DNA of 64,000 nucleotides from REEB95 sp963762425 (GCA_963762425.1 CAVXKY010000004.1:496001-560000); one strand, 5' to 3'. Counted from the stretch's first letter, positions 17,970-26,950 are shown. Numbers and translations are program-made. Notes: a model not told the origin generated them from the letters alone.

Positions 17970-18524
17970 ATGAATCCCGCCAAAGCGCCTGAAGAACGCG
18001 ATGTTGCCCACAGCGGCGCCCAGACCTGCAACTTCCGCGCCGATGACATCCGCAACTCGGCCACGTTCCGCGCCGCCTACGAAACAGCCACCAACCTGGT
18101 GCGCGCCGAGGACATGCCCTTCGAGCGCTCGCCGGACGGGCTGATCAAGCACATGGTCAATGCGCGCATGAACACGCGCGAGATGTGCGTCGAGGCCTAT
18201 ATGCAGTTCCTGCCGCAAGCGGGCCGTTCCGGCAAGCACCGCCACATGTGGGAGGAGATCATCTTCGTCGCCGAGGGCGAAGGCTACGATTTGCACTGGG
18301 ATCTCAAATTCGACTGCGTCGACAAATACGAATGGGAATGGCAAACGGAGCCCAAGAAAAATCAATGGCAGGCCGGCGACTTCATCTACGTGCCGCCGTT
18401 CTCGATCCACCAGCATTTCAATTCCGGCAAGACCGAGGCGCGCCTCGTCGTCATCAGCAACCGCATCGTCAAGGCCATGGGATTCGACTGGCTCGACCAG
18501 CTCGAACATGCGCCGGGTTTTTAG
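17970..18524 (+). CDS. Cupin-domain protein
   Basis: 184 residues starting at ATG 17970, ten bases after the first cupin. Cupin motif 1 is AGRSGKHRHMWEEIIFVAEGEG (His-x-His ... Glu) and motif 2 is QWQAGDFIYVPPFSIHQHFN. These give the usual three-His/one-Glu metal site. It is a diverged partner of the preceding cupin (both have the IHQHFN/VHQHFN motif), and the two may form a hetero-oligomer or act in sequence. No histidine-rich tail is present. The overall function is unknown; gentisate- or polyketide-type dioxygenases and sugar isomerases are other cupin possibilities. Confidence 0.8.
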   Translation: MNPAKAPEERDVAHSGAQTCNFRADDIRNSATFRAAYETATNLVRAEDMPFERSPDGLIKHMVNARMNTREMCVEAYMQFLPQAGRSGKHRHMWEEIIFVAEGEGYDLHWDLKFDCVDKYEWEWQTEPKKNQWQAGDFIYVPPFSIHQHFNSGKTEARLVVISNRIVKAMGFDWLDQLEHAPGF

Positions 18525-18548
18525 GCGCCATCGAGAATAGGAGCCGCC

Positions 18549-19136
18549 ATGTATCGTCTCTTCATCTTCATCCTCGCCGTCGCGGTTTCGCTTTTCCAGC
18601 ACGCCCCGGCCGAGGCGCATCTCTACGGCGCCTATGGCGCGGGCTTCGAGGGCGGTTTCGTCCATCCCTTTTCCGGCCTCGATCACATGCTGGCGATGGT
18701 GGCGGTGGGATTGTGGGCTGCGCAGCGTGGAGGCAAGGCGTTGTGGGTGGTGCCGGGAGCGTTCATCTTCGTGATGGTGCTGGGCGGGCTTTCCGGGTTT
18801 CTCGGACTGAAGCTGCCCTTTGTCGAAACCGGCATCGCCGCATCGCTGATGGTGCTCGGTCTGCTGATCGCCTTCGCGCTGCCCTTGCATGTGGCGGCGA
18901 TGGCGGCGGTGGTCGGGCTGTTCGCGTTCTTCCACGGCCACGCGCACGGCACCGAATTGCCCGAGGCGGCGTCGCCCTTGGCCTATGCCGGCGGCTTCGT
19001 CCTTGCCACCGCTTCCCTGCATGCGTTCGGCGTCGGTACCGGATTGCTGCTGAAGCGCCCGGCGGGGCAGATCGCCGTCAGGCTGTCGGGCGCGGCGATC
19101 GCGCTGGTTGGCTTATTCTTGGTCTTCAGCGCTTGA
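18549..19136 (+). CDS. hupE: HupE/UreJ family nickel/cobalt permease
   Basis: 195 residues, mostly membrane-embedded. The N-terminal 22 residues look like a signal sequence ending PAEAH. The family signature is present twice: HPFSGLDHMLAMVAVGLWA near residue 40 and FAFFHGHAHGTELP near residue 130, histidine motifs used for Ni or Co transport. It follows two cupin genes by 24 bases in the same direction, so it is probably co-transcribed. No hydrogenase or urease gene is in the window, so the user of the metal may be the cupins or lie elsewhere. Confidence 0.88.
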   Translation: MYRLFIFILAVAVSLFQHAPAEAHLYGAYGAGFEGGFVHPFSGLDHMLAMVAVGLWAAQRGGKALWVVPGAFIFVMVLGGLSGFLGLKLPFVETGIAASLMVLGLLIAFALPLHVAAMAAVVGLFAFFHGHAHGTELPEAASPLAYAGGFVLATASLHAFGVGTGLLLKRPAGQIAVRLSGAAIALVGLFLVFSA

Positions 19137-19154
19137 GATCGCCGGCGGCCCAGC

Positions 19155-19898
19155 TTATCGCGGCGCGGGCGGGGCGACGGCGGCGTCGATCTGGCCGCTT
19201 TTGGCGAGCGCGTCGGCGATAAAGCCCGAGGCCTTCATCTCCTCGACGAATTCGCGTAGGTAGCGCGCGCCGGCCACGCGTCCCTTGGGCGTGCCCATGG
19301 CCTGCTCGATCTGCATGAAGCGGCCGGGGATGACGCGCATGCCGGGATGGGACTTGGCGAAGGCGGTGAGCGACTGCCTCACCCCGGCCACGGCTTCGAG
19401 CCGGTCCTTGAGGAAGAGATCAAACGCGTCGGCGCCGCTCGGCTCGCGGATCAGCGTGGCGTGTTTCAAGTTCCGGGAGAGGTAGAGTTCGTAGGCGCTC
19501 GCCCGCCCGACGGCGATGCGTACCCCGTCGCGATCGAAATCCGCGATGGCGCGCAAGGGAGAGTTCGACGGGACGACATAGGTGCCCTCGATCACGACAT
19601 AGGGTGCGGTGAAGTCGATGCCGGCGGCGCGGGCCGGATCGATGGCCAGGAATGCCACGTCCCAAACGCCGGCCTGGAGCGCATCGAACACCTTGCCGGC
19701 GGCGTCGAAGGTGACGAATTCGACGGGAACGCCTAGCCGCCGGGCCAACTCGCGCGCGAGATCCGGCGATACGCCGCGCGGCTTGCCGCTCGTGGGATCT
19801 TTTTGCGCGAGCACGAGATTGCCGAAATTGATCGCCGCGCGCAGCTTGCCGCTCGGCGCCAACTCGGTCACGACGTTGCGCGGAAGGTCGTTCGCCAT
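19155..19898 (-). CDS. Type II periplasmic solute-binding-like protein without signal peptide
   Basis: 247 residues from ATG 19898. It has the polar amino-acid-binding fold (SBP family 3): LRAAINFGNLVLAQ, SPDLARELARRLGVPVEFVTF, WDVAFLAIDPARAAGIDFTAPYV and a C-terminal AMGTPKGRVAGARYLREFVEEM. No signal peptide or membrane anchor can be seen at this start or in the in-frame codons upstream, so the protein may be cytoplasmic. No ABC permease or ATPase is next to it. Cytoplasmic homologues occur in some alphaproteobacteria; whether it binds a ligand or acts enzymatically is not known. Convergent with hupE (18 bases apart). Confidence 0.72.
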   Translation of the reverse strand: MANDLPRNVVTELAPSGKLRAAINFGNLVLAQKDPTSGKPRGVSPDLARELARRLGVPVEFVTFDAAGKVFDALQAGVWDVAFLAIDPARAAGIDFTAPYVVIEGTYVVPSNSPLRAIADFDRDGVRIAVGRASAYELYLSRNLKHATLIREPSGADAFDLFLKDRLEAVAGVRQSLTAFAKSHPGMRVIPGRFMQIEQAMGTPKGRVAGARYLREFVEEMKASGFIADALAKSGQIDAAVAPPAPR

Positions 19899-20028
19899 CG
19901 CCCGGTGATATAAGACAATGCGATTTCTGGCAAGGCCGCGGTTCCAGCCGGCTTTCGCGCCGAAATGGCGGTCTTTCAATCCGCGGCCGCCACCGCTAGG
20001 TTGTGGCGGCTTCGGGAAAATCCATGAG

Positions 20029-20808
20029 ATGGAGCGCGGCATGGTGCGGAGACTCAATCGGTCACGGAAGGCAGCGAATCCGGTGGTCGCGCGGCTTGAC
20101 CAGGCGGTCGACGATTTCGTCCGCCGCTGCCGTTTCTTCCACGAACCCATGACGCGCGGCCGCGCCACGATGTTCGTGTTGCAACACCGGCAGAATACGC
20201 GCTACCGCAATTCCGTCCTCAAGCTGCGCGTCGCCACCAATTGTCCGGATTGGGAGTTGCGCATGCGCATCATCGGCGCCTGCACCGAGGAGGTGATCGC
20301 CGATCACGAGCATGGCGGCGGCCGGCCGCATTGGGCCATCCTCGAAGATCTGGGATTGAAGATCGGCTTGAAACGCGACGCCATCCGTTCCGCGAAATTG
20401 CTGGCCTCGACCCAGATGGCCTGGCTGGCCTGGGAAGCGTTGATGTCCAATCGCCCATGGCTCGAAGGCATGGTGGCCAATACCTGCGCCGAACGCGCCA
20501 ATATTCCGGGCTATGGGGAGGGCATCATGCGCGCGCATGGCTGGTTCGGACTCGAGCGCCAGCGCTGGGGCAAGCTGTTCAAGCTCAAGGATGCCGATCT
20601 CGAATTCTTCGAGTTGCACGAAGCCGCCGACATCGTCCATTCCAATCTCGGCTGGAACACCATTGCCGAACATGCCGAGAAGTCGGGCATGGCCGATGCG
20701 GCGGTGCGCGCCTGCCGGATCAATCTGCTGGTCTGGGAAAGCTATCTCGACGGCATCGCCGCCGGCGGCGATGCGCTCGATCGCGGCAGGCAGCCGGTCT
20801 ACATCTGA
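20029..20808 (+). CDS. PqqC/TenA-like (haem-oxygenase-fold) iron-dependent protein
   Basis: 259 residues from ATG 20029 (ATG 20041 also possible). It fits the haem-oxygenase-like diiron/PqqC group: an all-helical protein with CTEEVIADHEHGGGRPHW (Glu87/88, His93, His95, His101) and FFELHEAADIVHSNLGW (Glu195, His197, Glu198, Asp201, His204). These two clusters match the places where this fold binds iron. Relatives include PqqC and diiron N-oxygenases, so an oxidative reaction on an amino-acid-derived substrate is possible. No pqq genes are adjacent. Divergent from the signal-less solute-binding protein (130 bases). Confidence 0.72.
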   Translation: MERGMVRRLNRSRKAANPVVARLDQAVDDFVRRCRFFHEPMTRGRATMFVLQHRQNTRYRNSVLKLRVATNCPDWELRMRIIGACTEEVIADHEHGGGRPHWAILEDLGLKIGLKRDAIRSAKLLASTQMAWLAWEALMSNRPWLEGMVANTCAERANIPGYGEGIMRAHGWFGLERQRWGKLFKLKDADLEFFELHEAADIVHSNLGWNTIAEHAEKSGMADAAVRACRINLLVWESYLDGIAAGGDALDRGRQPVYI

Positions 20809-20994
20809 CACGTTCCCGGCGTGGCCGTTAACCAAACATCTCTTCGCGGTCAAATTGACGCAAGCAGCCGGCGGTTGGGCCGACGACTCTTGTTATGCGT
20901 GTACGGCATATAAGAAATTACCCGTCTTCGGCGCTCCCGGTAGGCATTTCTTAATCGCCGATGAACAAAATGTTGCTTCCGGGAGACAAAATCC

Positions 20995-22788
20995 ATGTCC
21001 AGCTTTATCGAAGGCGATCCGCTCCAGCGCGCGCACGCCCTCAAATTGGGCATCGCGTGCGTGGTGGGCTTCGTCGTCCTCGTCGTATGGGGGCTGGTGA
21101 TCGCCTCGATCATCTCGAGCCGGGATACGGATATCCACAATGCCGAAGCCAAAGGCAGCAATTTCGCCGCCGCCTTTCAGGACGAAGTCGGGCATACGCT
21201 CGACTCGGTGGCCGGAACGATGGAACTCGTCGCTCAGGAGATTCAGAAAAGGAACGGCCATTTCGAAATCTATCAGTGGGCGCACGAGATACCGCTGATC
21301 GCCGCCGGCACCATTCAGGGCTCCGTCATTGGGCCCGACGGCAAGTTGGTTTCCTCCACTCTGGAATCGCATCCTCAACCCATCGACCTCAGCGACCGCG
21401 AGCATTTCCGCGTCCACCTCGACGGCACGTTCAAGGGCCTGTTCATCAGCAAGCCGGTGACGGGCCGCGTCTCCAAGCAGGTCACCATCCAGATTTCCCG
21501 GCGCCTCGAAGACAAGAACGGAAAATTCATCGGCGTGCTGGTGTTCTCGCTCCAGCCGGGCTATCTCACCACGCTGCACAAATCGGTGGATTTCGGCCCG
21601 CACGGCACCATCGCGCTGATCGGCCCCGACAACGTCATTCGCGCCCGCTTCAACCGAAATAGCCCTGACGGGCTGGACGGCATCGGGAGAACCATCGACG
21701 GCGACGTGCGCCTGGCGGATGCGCCTCCGGGCGGCTCGGGTTCCTATATCCATGTCAGCTCCGTCGACCAGCAGGAACGGATCTACAGCTACCGCCGCAT
21801 GGTGAAATATCCGCTGGTCGTGATCGTGGGGTTGGATTACGCGGAAGAACTCGCTTCGTCGCGCGCGCACGCCTGGACGGTCATCTGGCTGGCGGCCGCC
21901 ACGACCCTGCTGCTCGGCGGTCTCGCGGCCTATCTCATGCGCGAAATTGGCCGGCGGGTGGTTCATGAAATCGGGCTGGCGGACGAGCGCGCCAAGCTCC
22001 GCGCTACGAATATCGAGCTCAAAACCAGCATGGAGCGCGCCGAGGCGGCCAACCAGGCGAAATCGATGTTCCTCGCCAATATGAGCCATGAGCTGCGCAC
22101 GCCCTTGAACGCCATCATCGGCTTTTCCCAGATCATCAAGGATCAGAGCCTGGGGCCGGCCGGGACTAAGCGTTACGCCGAATACGCACAGGACATCTGG
22201 ACCTCCGGCGAGCATTTGCTCGAGTTGATCAACAACGTCCTCGACATCTCCAAGATCGAGGCCGGAAAATTCGAGCTTAGCGAAGAGCCGCTCGACCCGG
22301 CGGAAATCGTCCAGGCGAGCCTGATGGCGGTGCAAAACCAGATCGCGCGGAAAAAGCTCGCGCTCGAAACCCATCTGCCCGACAGGCCGGTCTACGTGCG
22401 CGCCGACGCGTTGCGGCTGCGCCAGATCCTGATCAACGTCTTGTCGAACGCGGCGAAATTCACGCCCGAAGGCGGCAAGATCACGGTCGCGATCGAGGCG
22501 GCGGATAACGGGCCGCTTTCCTTCGTGGTATCCGACACCGGCATCGGCATGTCGCCAGAGGAGATCACGGTGGCGCTCGAGACCTTCGGCCAGGTCGAGA
22601 ACACGCTGGTGAAGAAATACGAGGGACTGGGCCTCGGCTTGCCGCTGGCGAAGCGCTTCATCGAGAGGCATGGCGGCAGGCTCGTGATCGATAGCGTCAA
22701 GGGCACGGGCACGACTATCCGCGTCCAATTGCCGCCCGAGCGCGTACTGCGCATGGCGGCCGAAAACCGGGCGATCGCCGCGGCCTAA
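20995..22788 (+). CDS. Membrane sensor histidine kinase with periplasmic Cache/PDC domain
   Basis: 597 residues. Membrane helix 1 is at about 18-40. A periplasmic PDC/Cache sensor follows (42-290, with VIGPDGKLVSST and SDREHFRVH typical of dCache_1), then helix 2 at about 292-313 and a short coiled linker. The HisKA domain has MSHELRTPLNAIIGF (phospho-acceptor His365) and the HATPase domain has N-box VLSNAAKFTPEGG (about 485), G1 DTGIGM and G2 GLGLGLPLA. No receiver domain or response-regulator gene is adjacent, so it is an orphan kinase. The ligand is unknown; Cache domains often sense small organic acids or amino acids. Ribosome-binding site CGGGAG is well placed. Confidence 0.9.
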   Translation: MSSFIEGDPLQRAHALKLGIACVVGFVVLVVWGLVIASIISSRDTDIHNAEAKGSNFAAAFQDEVGHTLDSVAGTMELVAQEIQKRNGHFEIYQWAHEIPLIAAGTIQGSVIGPDGKLVSSTLESHPQPIDLSDREHFRVHLDGTFKGLFISKPVTGRVSKQVTIQISRRLEDKNGKFIGVLVFSLQPGYLTTLHKSVDFGPHGTIALIGPDNVIRARFNRNSPDGLDGIGRTIDGDVRLADAPPGGSGSYIHVSSVDQQERIYSYRRMVKYPLVVIVGLDYAEELASSRAHAWTVIWLAAATTLLLGGLAAYLMREIGRRVVHEIGLADERAKLRATNIELKTSMERAEAANQAKSMFLANMSHELRTPLNAIIGFSQIIKDQSLGPAGTKRYAEYAQDIWTSGEHLLELINNVLDISKIEAGKFELSEEPLDPAEIVQASLMAVQNQIARKKLALETHLPDRPVYVRADALRLRQILINVLSNAAKFTPEGGKITVAIEAADNGPLSFVVSDTGIGMSPEEITVALETFGQVENTLVKKYEGLGLGLPLAKRFIERHGGRLVIDSVKGTGTTIRVQLPPERVLRMAAENRAIAAA

Positions 22789-22804
22789 ATCGTTTAGGGC
22801 GCGA

Positions 22805-23347
22805 TCATCCCGGTCCCCGGTCGCAAACGGGGAGCGTCATGAGCAACAGGGCCGGGTCGTCGGAATCGTTCTTGGCGACAAAGCCCAGATGGTGGCAGAG
22901 CTCGATCATGATCGCGTTCTCGCGCAGCACCTGGCCGTACAGCGATCCTATTCCGCGCTCCTTCGCGACTTCGATCAGCCTTGTCATCAGCAGCTGGCCG
23001 AGACCGCGATGGTGCCAATCGCTGCGCACGGCAAGCGCGAATTCGGCCTGGCGCATATCGGGATCGGCGGCGTAACGGGAGACGCCAAGCACGGCATCGC
23101 CGTCGAGCGGGGTGGCGACCAGGGCCATATCCCGGTCATAATCGATTCGTGCGAAACGCGCGGCAAGTTCGCGCGGCAGGCCCTTCATCTGGGTAAAAAA
23201 ACGCAACCGACGGTCTTCCGGCGTCAGGTGCTCGGTCATTTCGATCATCTTGTCCTCGTCATCGGGCCGGATCGGCCGGATGCGGAGGCGCGTTCCGGCG
23301 CCGATCGAAGCCAGACGTTCGTATTCTTTGGGATAAGGCCGGGTCAT
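22805..23347 (-). CDS. GNAT family N-acetyltransferase
   Basis: 180 residues from ATG 23347 (GTG 23353 is an alternative). It matches the GNAT domain found at the C terminus of Pat-type protein acetyltransferases: IRPIRPDDEDKMIEMTEHLTPEDRRLRFF, then a beta-strand VLGVSRYAADPD and the acetyl-CoA loop VRSDWHHRGLGQLLMTRLIEVAKERG. It occurs here alone, without the CoA-ligase-like domain, so it is probably a stand-alone lysine or small-molecule acetyltransferase. Its 3' end is 16 bases from the convergent histidine kinase. Confidence 0.82.
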   Translation of the reverse strand: MTRPYPKEYERLASIGAGTRLRIRPIRPDDEDKMIEMTEHLTPEDRRLRFFTQMKGLPRELAARFARIDYDRDMALVATPLDGDAVLGVSRYAADPDMRQAEFALAVRSDWHHRGLGQLLMTRLIEVAKERGIGSLYGQVLRENAIMIELCHHLGFVAKNDSDDPALLLMTLPVCDRGPG

Positions 23348-23482
23348 AACCACACGTCTTCCGCCGGAGAACCTAAGCGCTTATTCTACTGATTGTTTCG
23401 ATACCTTGATCTGGCTCAATAGCAGGGTATCAAGAAACGTGCATGCTTGAAATCCTGAACTCGTATCGAGGTGAAGAAATCA

Positions 23483-24370
23483 ATGGCCATTAGAAGCATT
23501 CTCGCCGCCGCCAGCGGCGGTAGCGCCAGCGACGGCGCCATCGAGGCCGCTTGCCGGCTCGCCAGCCGCTTCGAAGCCCATCTCGAGGGTCTCCATGTCC
23601 GCGCCGACGCGACGCAGCTGATCATGGCCGCGGGCGACGGATTCGGCATGCCGATCGCGGGCGAATTCATCGACAAGTTCAACGAGGACGTCACATCCGC
23701 CGCCAAGAAGACCAAGGCGGCGTTCGAAGCGACGGTCAAGCGTCACGGCATTCCGATGGCGGCGCAGCCGCCAAAATCCGGCCCAACGGCGAAACCGCCC
23801 AAGGCGGGCGCCTCCGCCGCTTGGCGCGAGGAAACCGGCTACGCGCCGGCCGTGCTGACGCGCCGCGCGCGGTTTTTCGATCTCGTGGTGTTGGGCCGTT
23901 CCGATCGCGTGGTCGACGAGCCGCACAGCGACGCGATCGAGCAGACCCTCATCGGTTCGGGCCGCCCGGTTTTTCTGGCTCCGGCCAAACCGCCCGCTTC
24001 GATCGGCGAATCCGTCGCGCTCGGCTGGAACGGTTCGGCCGAAGCGGTGCGGGCGCTGGCGGCCGCGTTGCCCCTGCTGACGACGGCGCACGCCGTCATC
24101 ATCATCAGCATCGGCGACGCAAGCGGGTTGGACGTGGCCGGGGTGGTGGAATATCTCGGCTGGCACGGCGTGTCCGCGCGGCATCGCCGGGTCGCGACCG
24201 TGGCAGGGGCAGGGGCGGGACAGCAGCTGCTCTCCACCGCGCGCGAGGAGAACGCCGATTTGCTGGTGATGGGCGGCTATGGCCGCGGGCCTTGGCGCGA
24301 GATGTTCTTCGGCGGCGCCACGCGCGAACTGGTCGCCGCCAGCCTGCTGCCGCTCCTGCTGGTGCACTAA
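23483..24370 (+). CDS. Tandem-type universal stress protein (UspA family)
   Basis: 295 residues from ATG 23483; GAGGTG about 10 bases upstream makes this start better than GTG 23471. The N-terminal half begins IRSILAAASGGSASDGAIEAACRLAS and carries FDLVVLGRSDR. The C-terminal half ends with GGYGRGPWREMFFGGATRELVAASLLPLLLVH, the ATP-binding GxxGR..x9..G(S/T) pattern of Usp proteins. The gene is monocistronic and convergent with the Anbu gene, the two being separated by a GC palindrome. USPs help survival under starvation, oxygen limitation or membrane stress. Confidence 0.85.
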   Translation: MAIRSILAAASGGSASDGAIEAACRLASRFEAHLEGLHVRADATQLIMAAGDGFGMPIAGEFIDKFNEDVTSAAKKTKAAFEATVKRHGIPMAAQPPKSGPTAKPPKAGASAAWREETGYAPAVLTRRARFFDLVVLGRSDRVVDEPHSDAIEQTLIGSGRPVFLAPAKPPASIGESVALGWNGSAEAVRALAAALPLLTTAHAVIIISIGDASGLDVAGVVEYLGWHGVSARHRRVATVAGAGAGQQLLSTAREENADLLVMGGYGRGPWREMFFGGATRELVAASLLPLLLVH

Positions 24371-24392
24371 GCGAAGCGGGCGGCGCGCCGCC

Positions 24393-25127
24393 TCACGTGA
24401 ACCAGTCGGGCCGCGGAATGGCGCGATAGGCGTCGCGCAGCGCCTTGGACCAGCTTTCTTGGATCATCTTGAAATAGGCGTCTTCCTCGCCGATGCGGCG
24501 TTTGACCTCGGCCTTCATCTCGTCGCGGCGGTAGACCAGCAGATCGATCGGCATGCCCACGGTCAGGTTGCTCCGGAGCGTCGAATCCATCGATACCAGC
24601 ACCAATTTCACCCCGTCGCGCGGATCGGTGTCGTATTGCAGCGCACGGTCAAGCATCGGCTTGCCGTATTTGGTTTCGCCGATTTGCAGGAAGGGCGTGT
24701 CGGGCGTCGCCTCGATGAAATTGCCGGCGGAATAGATTTGGAACAGCCGCATGCCGCGGCCCTTGATCTGCCCGCCCAGAATGAGCGAGATATCGAACTT
24801 GACGTCCTGCGCCTCGAGCGTCGGCCCGTCGACGTTATAGACGCGCCGCACCGCATCGCCCACCAATTGCGCCGCGCGGAACATGGTGGACGCGGTGTAA
24901 AGCGTTTCCACCCGCTCGCCGGTGTTGATGCCTTCGTGCAGCATGTTCACCACCGCTTGCGAGATGGCGAGATTGCCCGCGGTCATCACCGCCATAAATC
25001 GTTCGCCGGGTATCTGGTAGATGTGCATCTTGGAGAAGATCGAGATGTTGTCGATCCCCGCATTGGTGCGGGTATCGGATAGCAGCACCAGCCCGTCCTT
25101 GAGATAAAGCCCGACGCAATAAGTCAT
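24393..25127 (-). CDS. Anbu (ancestral beta-subunit) proteasome-like peptidase
   Basis: 244 residues with the proteasome Ntn-hydrolase fold. The sequence opens MTYCVGLYLKDGLVLLSDTRTNAG, so removal of Met exposes the catalytic Thr; KMHIYQIPGERFMAVMTAGNLA is a family mark. Anbu forms open helical rings and is usually encoded with an alpha-E protein, a circularly permuted ATP-grasp and a transglutaminase-like protein, exactly the three genes upstream here. It is the last gene of that operon, 37 bases after the transglutaminase gene, with a GGGGGGA ribosome-binding site. The proposed role is turnover of a peptide-like product made by the partner ligase. Confidence 0.9.
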   Translation of the reverse strand: MTYCVGLYLKDGLVLLSDTRTNAGIDNISIFSKMHIYQIPGERFMAVMTAGNLAISQAVVNMLHEGINTGERVETLYTASTMFRAAQLVGDAVRRVYNVDGPTLEAQDVKFDISLILGGQIKGRGMRLFQIYSAGNFIEATPDTPFLQIGETKYGKPMLDRALQYDTDPRDGVKLVLVSMDSTLRSNLTVGMPIDLLVYRRDEMKAEVKRRIGEEDAYFKMIQESWSKALRDAYRAIPRPDWFT

Positions 25128-25164
25128 CGATCCCCCCGTTGCATCCTTCCTTATAGCCTATTGA

Positions 25165-25992
25165 TTATTGTTGTTCGTTGCCATTGCTGCCGGGCGGCGT
25201 CACGCGCACCTTCACCGAGAGATCCTCGTCCGCCTCGCCGCGCCATACGCCGCGGATCGGCGCCGCCGACCAATAATCGAGCCCGATGGCGGTGCGGATA
25301 TAAGCCTCGGTCGGACGGGTGCGATTCGAGGGATCGAAGCCGATCCAACCCAGATCGCCGGCATAGGCCTCGGCCCAGGCGTGGCTCGCCTCGTATTCCT
25401 CGTCGCCCGTGCCGGTCCAGAGATATCCGCCCACATAGCGCGCCGGAATGCCGAGCGAACGCGCGGCCGAGATGAACAGATGCGCGTGGTCCTGGCATAC
25501 GCCGCCGCCGGCGGCGAGCGCCTCGGCCGCGGTCGTCATGGTATCGGTGACGCCGGTGCGGTAATCGACCCGCACGCGCACCGCTTCCATGAGCGCATCG
25601 AGCCGGTCGAGCAGCTTCGATCCCTTGGCGCTGTCGGCCGCGAGTTGCTCGATCTCCTTTGTCAAGGCGGTGAGCGGCGTCCAGCGCAGGAAAAACAGCG
25701 GCGGCAGGGTCTCGTGCACGCCCTTGATCGCGCCGCCGGTTTCATGGGTCTCGACCTCGCCCTCGACGGTGATGATGGCGTGGTCGTAAATCCGGTTCAC
25801 GGTGTGGCAATGGGCGAGATTGCCGAAACCGTCGGTGAAGGCGGGCAGTTCATGGCGGCCCTCGCCCCGCACCCGCCAGGAATTGACCGCCAGACCGTCA
25901 TGCGGCCGCGGCGTCAGGCGCAGCGTCTGGATCGCATAGGTGATCGGCTGCGAATAGCGATAAGCCGTCTCATGGCGCACCTGCAGTTTCAT
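25165..25992 (-). CDS. Transglutaminase-like cysteine protease/amidase of the Anbu operon
   Basis: 275 residues. An N-terminal beta-rich domain (LQVRHETAYRYSQPITYAIQTLRLTPR) is followed by the transglutaminase core with catalytic Cys166 in GGGVCQDHAHL, His204 in EASHAWAEAY and Asp220 in GWIGFDPSN. The triad is complete. It follows the alpha-E gene by 16 bases. In the ATP-grasp/alpha-E/transglutaminase systems this protein is predicted to hydrolyse or transfer a peptide bond made by the ATP-grasp enzyme. Confidence 0.9.
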   Translation of the reverse strand: MKLQVRHETAYRYSQPITYAIQTLRLTPRPHDGLAVNSWRVRGEGRHELPAFTDGFGNLAHCHTVNRIYDHAIITVEGEVETHETGGAIKGVHETLPPLFFLRWTPLTALTKEIEQLAADSAKGSKLLDRLDALMEAVRVRVDYRTGVTDTMTTAAEALAAGGGVCQDHAHLFISAARSLGIPARYVGGYLWTGTGDEEYEASHAWAEAYAGDLGWIGFDPSNRTRPTEAYIRTAIGLDYWSAAPIRGVWRGEADEDLSVKVRVTPPGSNGNEQQ

Positions 25993-26008
25993 GGATTTTT
26001 CATGGGTT

Positions 26009-26950
26009 CTAGATGAGGTAAAGCTTGGTGATCTCTTCGCCGAGCAGGATCGAGCGATCGATGAACTCGGTCAAGAACTCATGCAGGCCGCCCTGGAAGA
26101 TCTTCTGAATCTGGCCGTAGCGCAGCCGCGCATGGGTCTCGCCCGCCAGGCGGTGACATTCGCCGCGCTTGCCATAGGCATCGCCGATCGAATCGAGCTG
26201 GCGCGTGATCTGTTCGTGGCAGCTGAAGAGCGAGCGCGGCATTTCCGGCCGGAGGATCATCAACTCGGCGATCAGCCAGGGCTGGAGACGCTCCTGATAG
26301 ACCCAATGATAGCTCCTGAGCGCCGAGACCGATTGCAGGATCGACTGCCACTGGTAATAGTCGAGCGCGCCGCCCACGCCTTCGTCCTGCGGCAGCAGCA
26401 CATAGTATTTGACGTCGAGGATGCGCGCGGTGTTGTCGCTGCGTTCGATGAAAGTGCCCAGGCGCGTGAAATAGAACGCGTCGTTCCGGAGCATGGTGCT
26501 GTTATAGGCCCCGTCGAACAGCTGCGAGCGTTCCTTCACCCATTCGAGAAACGTCGATACCTGGTCGCTGGCCGCGGTCACGGAAGCGAAATCGCGCGCC
26601 TTGAGCCAGGTCTCATTGAGCGCGTTCCACATATCGACGGTGAGCGCGGTTCTGACCGCGCGCCCGTTGCGCCGCGCGGTGTCGAGACAGGACAAAATGC
26701 TCGAGGGATTGTCCGGATCGCGCACCAGGAAGTCGATCACCGCCGAAGGCGAAGCCTCGGAATATTTCTCGAAGAAGTCCTGGTCGCAGCCGGTGGCGAT
26801 CAGGGTCGAGAGCCATTCGTCGCCCAGGCTGCCGAGCGATTGCGCGATGCTGGCCATGCGGTGACCCACCAGCACGATGCGGGCCACGTTCTCGGCGCGC
26901 TCGACATAGCGGGCGAGCCAGAACAGGCTATCGGCGGTTCGGCTGAGCAT
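26009..26950 (-). CDS. Alpha-E domain protein of the Anbu operon
   Basis: 313 residues, all-helical, with the alpha-E opening MLSRTADSLFWLARYVERAENVAR and repeated ExxxR-type helices (GTFIERSDNTARILDVKYY). Its function is not known; it always accompanies circularly permuted ATP-grasp proteins and may be a scaffold or carrier. The first 23 bases overlap the end of the ATP-grasp gene, so the pair is translationally coupled. Confidence 0.9.
   Translation of the reverse strand: MLSRTADSLFWLARYVERAENVARIVLVGHRMASIAQSLGSLGDEWLSTLIATGCDQDFFEKYSEASPSAVIDFLVRDPDNPSSILSCLDTARRNGRAVRTALTVDMWNALNETWLKARDFASVTAASDQVSTFLEWVKERSQLFDGAYNSTMLRNDAFYFTRLGTFIERSDNTARILDVKYYVLLPQDEGVGGALDYYQWQSILQSVSALRSYHWVYQERLQPWLIAELMILRPEMPRSLFSCHEQITRQLDSIGDAYGKRGECHRLAGETHARLRYGQIQKIFQGGLHEFLTEFIDRSILLGEEITKLYLI

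Noticed and set aside
24379..24392. GC palindrome GGCGGCGCGCCGCC between the convergent usp and Anbu genes
   Set aside because: The loop would be only two bases and no T-run follows on either strand, so a terminator call is not supported.
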